NCBI RefSeq assembly: GCF_016595435.1 | Contig: NZ_JAENIJ010000001.1 | Span: 124,001-188,000 of the forward strand | Direction: 5' to 3' | Source: Luteolibacter pohnpeiensis | GTDB lineage: Bacteria > Verrucomicrobiota > Verrucomicrobiia > Verrucomicrobiales > Akkermansiaceae | Length of the DNA stretch: 64,000 nt | Shown: piece by piece, positions 60,743-64,000 of the stretch | How positions within the stretch are numbered: position 1 is the first letter of the stretch | Layout of the letters: the number at the start of each line of letters is the position of its first letter | Translations under genes and position numbers: made by a program | The notes under the pieces: generated by a model | What the model saw: the letters and a program-made list of their open reading frames with translations, nothing else | Databases searched by the model: none | Told to the model about the DNA's origin: nothing

Positions 60743-61707
60743 GTGTAACTTATATCGACGCTATCCGTGAAGCCCAGGCAAAGCTGCTGGGCGAGGACGA
60801 ACGCGTATTTCTTTACGGCCAGGACATCGCCAGTTTCGGCGGTGCGTTCAAGGCAACCAAAGGCTTGGCAGAAGCATTCCCGGGGCGCGTGTTTGATTCA
60901 CCGATTTCGGAAGACGCGATGGTCGGGCTTGCGATTGGTGCCGCGATCGAAGGCATGCGGCCGATCGTGGAAATGCAGTTCGCGGACTTTTCGTCCATCG
61001 CTTTCAACCAGATCGTCAACCAGGCGGCGACCCATTACTATCGGACCGGCGTGCCGATTCCGATCACGGTGCGATTGCCCTCCGGCGGCACTCCCGGTTC
61101 CGGACCTTTCCACAGCCAAAGCATGGAAGGCATTTACGCTCAGTATCCGGGATTGATCGTGCTGACTCCAGCCACGGTTTCCGATGCCTATCACATGCTG
61201 ATCGATGGCGTCGCCCTGGACGACCCGGTCCTCTACTGTGAGCACAAGTTTCTCTATCGCTGGCTGAAGGCGAAATCCATCAATGGCGAGCATCTGCCGA
61301 TCGGTCAGGCACGCATTACCCGCCCGGGCAAACATGCCACGGTCGTGGCGTATTCCGCGATGGTGCACGAGGCGGTCCGCGCGGCAGACCGTTTGTTGGA
61401 AGAAAGTGGCTGGGAGATCGAGGTCGTTGATTTGCGATCCGTGAAGCCTCTGGACATGGACACTGTTCTTGCATCGGTGGCCCGCACGGGACGTCTGTTA
61501 GCACTGGGCGAAGCTTTCCCATGGGGCGGAGTGACGGCGGAAGTGGTTTCCCGGGTGACCGAAGAAGGGTTCCACCTGCTGGATGCGCCACCGCAACGGC
61601 TGAATGCCCGTGACACCCCGGTGCCATACCATCCCAAACTTTGGGCTGCCCACCGGCCTACACCGGAATCGATTTGTGACGCGCTGCGTCGACTGCTTTC
61701 TTTCTGA
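60739..61707 (+). CDS. pdhB: Pyruvate dehydrogenase E1 component, beta subunit
   Basis: Protein of 322 aa with a GTG start. It has GQDIASFGGAFKATKGL, RVFDSPISEDAMVGLAIGAA (Glu that activates the cofactor), PSGGTPGSGPFHSQS and a C-terminal transketolase-type domain ending FHLLDAPPQRLNARDTPVPYHPKLW. It forms the alpha2beta2 E1 with the gene before it. The E2 gene follows after 26 bases. Confidence 0.92.
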   Translation: MSVTYIDAIREAQAKLLGEDERVFLYGQDIASFGGAFKATKGLAEAFPGRVFDSPISEDAMVGLAIGAAIEGMRPIVEMQFADFSSIAFNQIVNQAATHYYRTGVPIPITVRLPSGGTPGSGPFHSQSMEGIYAQYPGLIVLTPATVSDAYHMLIDGVALDDPVLYCEHKFLYRWLKAKSINGEHLPIGQARITRPGKHATVVAYSAMVHEAVRAADRLLEESGWEIEVVDLRSVKPLDMDTVLASVARTGRLLALGEAFPWGGVTAEVVSRVTEEGFHLLDAPPQRLNARDTPVPYHPKLWAAHRPTPESICDALRRLLSF

Positions 61708-61733
61708 AAACCTGAAATTCGAACTTTTTCGCG

Positions 61734-62975
61734 ATGCCCACCGTTCCCATCCTCATGCCCCAGCTCGGCGAGTCCATTGCCGAGGCGACCGTCGTCCAAA
61801 TGCACGTCAAGGTGGGCGACGAAGTCTGGGCGGACCAGGAAGTCATTGAGGTGGAAACGAACAAAGCCGTGATGAGCGTCACCACGCTCTGCAATGGCAT
61901 CGTTGCGGAAATCCGTGCCACTGAGGGCGAATCCTACGCCGTGGGCAGTATTCTTGGTTTACTCGAAGTGACGGAGGAAGAGGTGACGCGCACCGGCGTG
62001 GACACGATGGAGTCGCTGGAAGCGAAGCGCAGCATGCCCAGCCAGTCAGCTGCGGCCTCCGATTCGAAGGAAAGCAACCTCCACTTCGCCGTGGATGGTG
62101 ATGACTACGAGGAAGCGCCTGCAGTCGTGCCATCGGTGAAGGGCTTGCCAGTGCCGACCGGAACGATGGGTGCGCATTACATTTCGCCGCGCATGCGCGC
62201 CCGGATGGACGACATGGGACTGCGGGAGGCGGACATTTCCGCAGTCGTCGGAACCGGAGCAGGCGGTCGCGTAACCGTTGAAGATTTGGAGCGTTTCCTG
62301 GACTATCTTCAGGATTGGCCAAGCTCGACCGCCTCGCCGATGCGATTGGCGGTGGCTGATGCGATGCGCCGCAGTTGGACCCGCCCGCTGGCAAATGTCG
62401 GCATTCCAGTCTTGCTGGATCGGGTGCTGGATCATCGCCGGGCCCAATCCCCGAAACCGGGCCTCACTCTTTACTTGTTGCGTGCGTTTGCCTTGGCGCT
62501 GGCGGAGCAGCCGAAAACCGCCGGTTATTTCATCGGCGAAAAAATCGTCCATCCACGGTCATTTGATATCGGGGTGGCGGTTCAAGTCGATGACGGAGTG
62601 GTGGTTCCAACTTTGCGCAAGGTGGACCAATTGCCGCTGAAAGACCTCGTTGCGATTTACGATGATCTGGTCGATCGCGCCCGCCGCCGACGACTCACCG
62701 AGGCGGATACCAAGGGTGGTATCGCGACCGTCACCAACTTCGGCACCTTTGGACTCACTTCCGGCATGCCGATCCCGCTGCCCAATGAAACCCTGATTTT
62801 AGGAATCGGGGCAGGGGTGAAGAAACCGGTCTGGAGCGATCAGGTGGAAGCGTTCCTACCTGCGACCGAGGCCGGGTTGTTTCTCACCTTCGATCACCGC
62901 GTCGTCGATGGCGGTGGCGCAGGTTTGTTGCTCAAACGGGTTTGCGAACTGCTACAACACCCGGAATCCCTTTAA
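61734..62975 (+). CDS. pdhC: Dihydrolipoamide acyltransferase (E2)
   Basis: Protein of 413 aa: one lipoyl domain (1-80, Lys44 in ETNKAVM), a peripheral-subunit-binding domain (about 137-175, SPRMRARMDDMGLREADISAVVGTG) and a catalytic domain with the His/Asp motif DHRVVDGG (H388, D392) at the C-terminus. It transfers the acyl group to CoA. No E3 (lpd) gene is adjacent. Rex follows after nine bases. Confidence 0.92.
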   Translation: MPTVPILMPQLGESIAEATVVQMHVKVGDEVWADQEVIEVETNKAVMSVTTLCNGIVAEIRATEGESYAVGSILGLLEVTEEEVTRTGVDTMESLEAKRSMPSQSAAASDSKESNLHFAVDGDDYEEAPAVVPSVKGLPVPTGTMGAHYISPRMRARMDDMGLREADISAVVGTGAGGRVTVEDLERFLDYLQDWPSSTASPMRLAVADAMRRSWTRPLANVGIPVLLDRVLDHRRAQSPKPGLTLYLLRAFALALAEQPKTAGYFIGEKIVHPRSFDIGVAVQVDDGVVVPTLRKVDQLPLKDLVAIYDDLVDRARRRRLTEADTKGGIATVTNFGTFGLTSGMPIPLPNETLILGIGAGVKKPVWSDQVEAFLPATEAGLFLTFDHRVVDGGGAGLLLKRVCELLQHPESL

Positions 62976-62984
62976 GCCGATCTC

Positions 62985-63623
62985 GTGGAAAACCCGGACA
63001 AAATTGGTAAAATCGATATCCCGAAAAAGGCGATCTATCGCCTTTCGATTTACCACCGGTGTCTTCAAAAACTGCACGATAACAACGTCGAGACCGTTTC
63101 CTCCACGACTCTTGCCAGGGCTGCTGGCGTGAAACCGGCGCAACTGCGCAAGGACCTCGCCTATTTCGGCCAATTCGGCACCCGTGGCTTGGGATACCCG
63201 GTAGAAATCCTTTCCAACATCATCCGTGAAACGCTCGGTCGCGAGCACTTGCAGCCGGTGATTTTGGTCGGAGCGGGTAATCTGGGTTCGGCTTTGCTGC
63301 GTTATCAAGGTTTCGGTCGCGAAGGTTTCGAAGTGGTCGCCGCGTTTGACTCGATGCCTGAGGCGGCGATTGCCCGGGGGGTGATGATTCCCGTGATTTC
63401 GATCGACCGGCTGGAGGAGTTCATCGAGGAACGCGCCATCAAACTCGCCATCCTCTGCGTGCCGGTGGAGGCGGCGCAGTCCATTGCCAATCGACTGGTC
63501 AACGCCGGGGTCCAAGGCATTCTCAACTTCTCACCCATCGTTCTGGAGGTGACCGAAGAAGTGACGGTGAACAACGTCGATCTTGCACTTGAGCTGGAAC
63601 ATCTCGGATATTTCATCCGCTGA
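62985..63623 (+). CDS. rex: Redox-sensing transcriptional repressor Rex
   Basis: Protein of 212 aa with a GTG start. The N-terminal winged helix (KAIYRLSIYHRCLQKL; GVKPAQLRKDLAYFGQFGTRGLGY) and the Rossmann domain (VGAGNLGSALL) are both typical of Rex, which senses the NADH/NAD+ ratio. Its position right after pdhABC suggests it is made with, and may respond to, pyruvate-oxidation flux. The spacing to the next gene is one base. Confidence 0.93.
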   Translation: MENPDKIGKIDIPKKAIYRLSIYHRCLQKLHDNNVETVSSTTLARAAGVKPAQLRKDLAYFGQFGTRGLGYPVEILSNIIRETLGREHLQPVILVGAGNLGSALLRYQGFGREGFEVVAAFDSMPEAAIARGVMIPVISIDRLEEFIEERAIKLAILCVPVEAAQSIANRLVNAGVQGILNFSPIVLEVTEEVTVNNVDLALELEHLGYFIR

Positions 63624-63624
63624 T

Positions 63625-64000
63625 ATGAAAAAGTCCCCCGGCCAGCCCCAGAAAACGGCAAGCTCCAGCGCTCCGCCCGCGAAGGAAACGGAGATTTCCG
63701 TCGAGGCATTTGTCGGCGCTGCGCTGCAGAAATATCAGGCGGCGCTGATCAGCTACGTCATCACGATTGTGCGCGACCCGGAGCGTGCGCGGGTTGTCGT
63801 TCGCGACACGTTCATTCGCCTGTGCCAGCAGGATTTTTCGAAAGTAAAAACCGATCTCAAAGTCTGGCTTTTGATCAATGGCCGGGATGCGGCATTACAG
63901 GTTTCACAGAAAGGAAAGCCTAGCCAGCCACCGGACGAGATCCGATGGCAGCGGGTTGCCGGACCGGATTTGTCGGCAGATGAAAAGTTTCTGCAAGACG
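63625..64000 (+). CDS. ECF-type sigma factor-like protein, cut by the window end
   Basis: First 125 residues of an open frame. After a polar head (1-25) comes YQAALISYVITIVRDPERARVVVRDTFIRLCQQD and LKVWLLINGRDAAL, which fit sigma region 2 of ECF sigma factors. The 3' part with region 4 lies beyond the window. It starts one base after the rex stop. Confidence 0.6.
   Translation, partial: MKKSPGQPQKTASSSAPPAKETEISVEAFVGAALQKYQAALISYVITIVRDPERARVVVRDTFIRLCQQDFSKVKTDLKVWLLINGRDAALQVSQKGKPSQPPDEIRWQRVAGPDLSADEKFLQD

Noticed and set aside
1-64000. CRISPR arrays, rRNA, tRNA, tmRNA, RNase P or SRP RNA
   Set aside because: No regularly spaced direct repeats and none of the conserved core sequences were found on either strand by eye.

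Overview
The window looks like a chromosomal segment of a Gram-negative, aerobic bacterium, most likely of the phylum Verrucomicrobiota (Verrucomicrobiales-like). This placement is an inference. It rests on the mix of an outer-membrane apparatus (PqiA/MCE proteins, beta-barrel proteins, lipoproteins), a sulfatase with its formylglycine-generating enzyme, a MoxR/von Willebrand (Bat-type) operon, tandem 'W..DP.AA..W' repeat proteins, a eukaryote-type HisA, heme A synthase, and a scarcity of clear Shine-Dalgarno sequences. I saw no rRNA, tRNA, insertion sequence, phage gene or CRISPR array.

Region 1 (1-33.6 kb) is a mosaic of short housekeeping operons of fairly high GC. It holds a split pqiA pair with a three-domain MCE protein; an HTH-metallo-beta-lactamase fusion, an exported ClpP-like protease, a membrane protein and an enlarged TatC (minus strand); sufS and coaC; a purine-degradation knot (uraD / uricase / xdhC); rpsN, a FmdB-type zinc ribbon, a CorC/HlyC-type membrane protein and trmD; a large hybrid kinase with its HPt partner; adenosine deaminase, an AGT/PucG-type aminotransferase and an M42 peptidase; an M50-like membrane protease and a YggU protein; a probable structured ncRNA at 24.59-24.77 kb; a sugar nucleotidyltransferase; a metal ABC transporter diverging from ctaA; and a long minus-strand run of a siroheme-decarboxylase-like AsnC protein, a left-handed beta-helix protein, phoB, phoR and nadD.

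Region 2 (33.9-58.7 kb) is the striking part. It is about 24.8 kb with 23 genes, all on the minus strand, tightly spaced or overlapping by a few bases, and visibly more AT-rich than the flanks. In transcription order it has a PAS sensor kinase, a FixJ-type regulator and a receiver-only regulator; a beta-barrel protein; an arylsulfatase; an exported HAD phosphatase; MoxR, DUF58, DUF4381, BatA, BatB (degenerate MIDAS), a TPR protein and BatD; an exported formylglycine-generating enzyme; a second barrel protein interrupted by an in-frame amber codon; an exported SnoaL-like protein; a His/Trp/Tyr-rich TPR surface protein; DUF502; a bestrophin-like DUF4239 protein; an unknown exported protein; a lipase-like lipoprotein; and two repeat proteins. 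I read it as one regulated envelope system in which a two-component system controls a sulfatase/hydrolase set, its maturase and a MoxR-Bat chaperone/anchor module. A heptamer, TTGTTAG/CTAACAA, occurs 17 times here by eye, in all reading frames, and was not seen elsewhere in the window.

Region 3 (58.9-64 kb) is a plus-strand housekeeping run: eukaryote-type hisA, pyruvate dehydrogenase E1 alpha, E1 beta and E2, the NADH-sensing repressor rex, and the start of an ECF-like sigma factor cut by the window end. The first 81 bases hold no gene that I can support.
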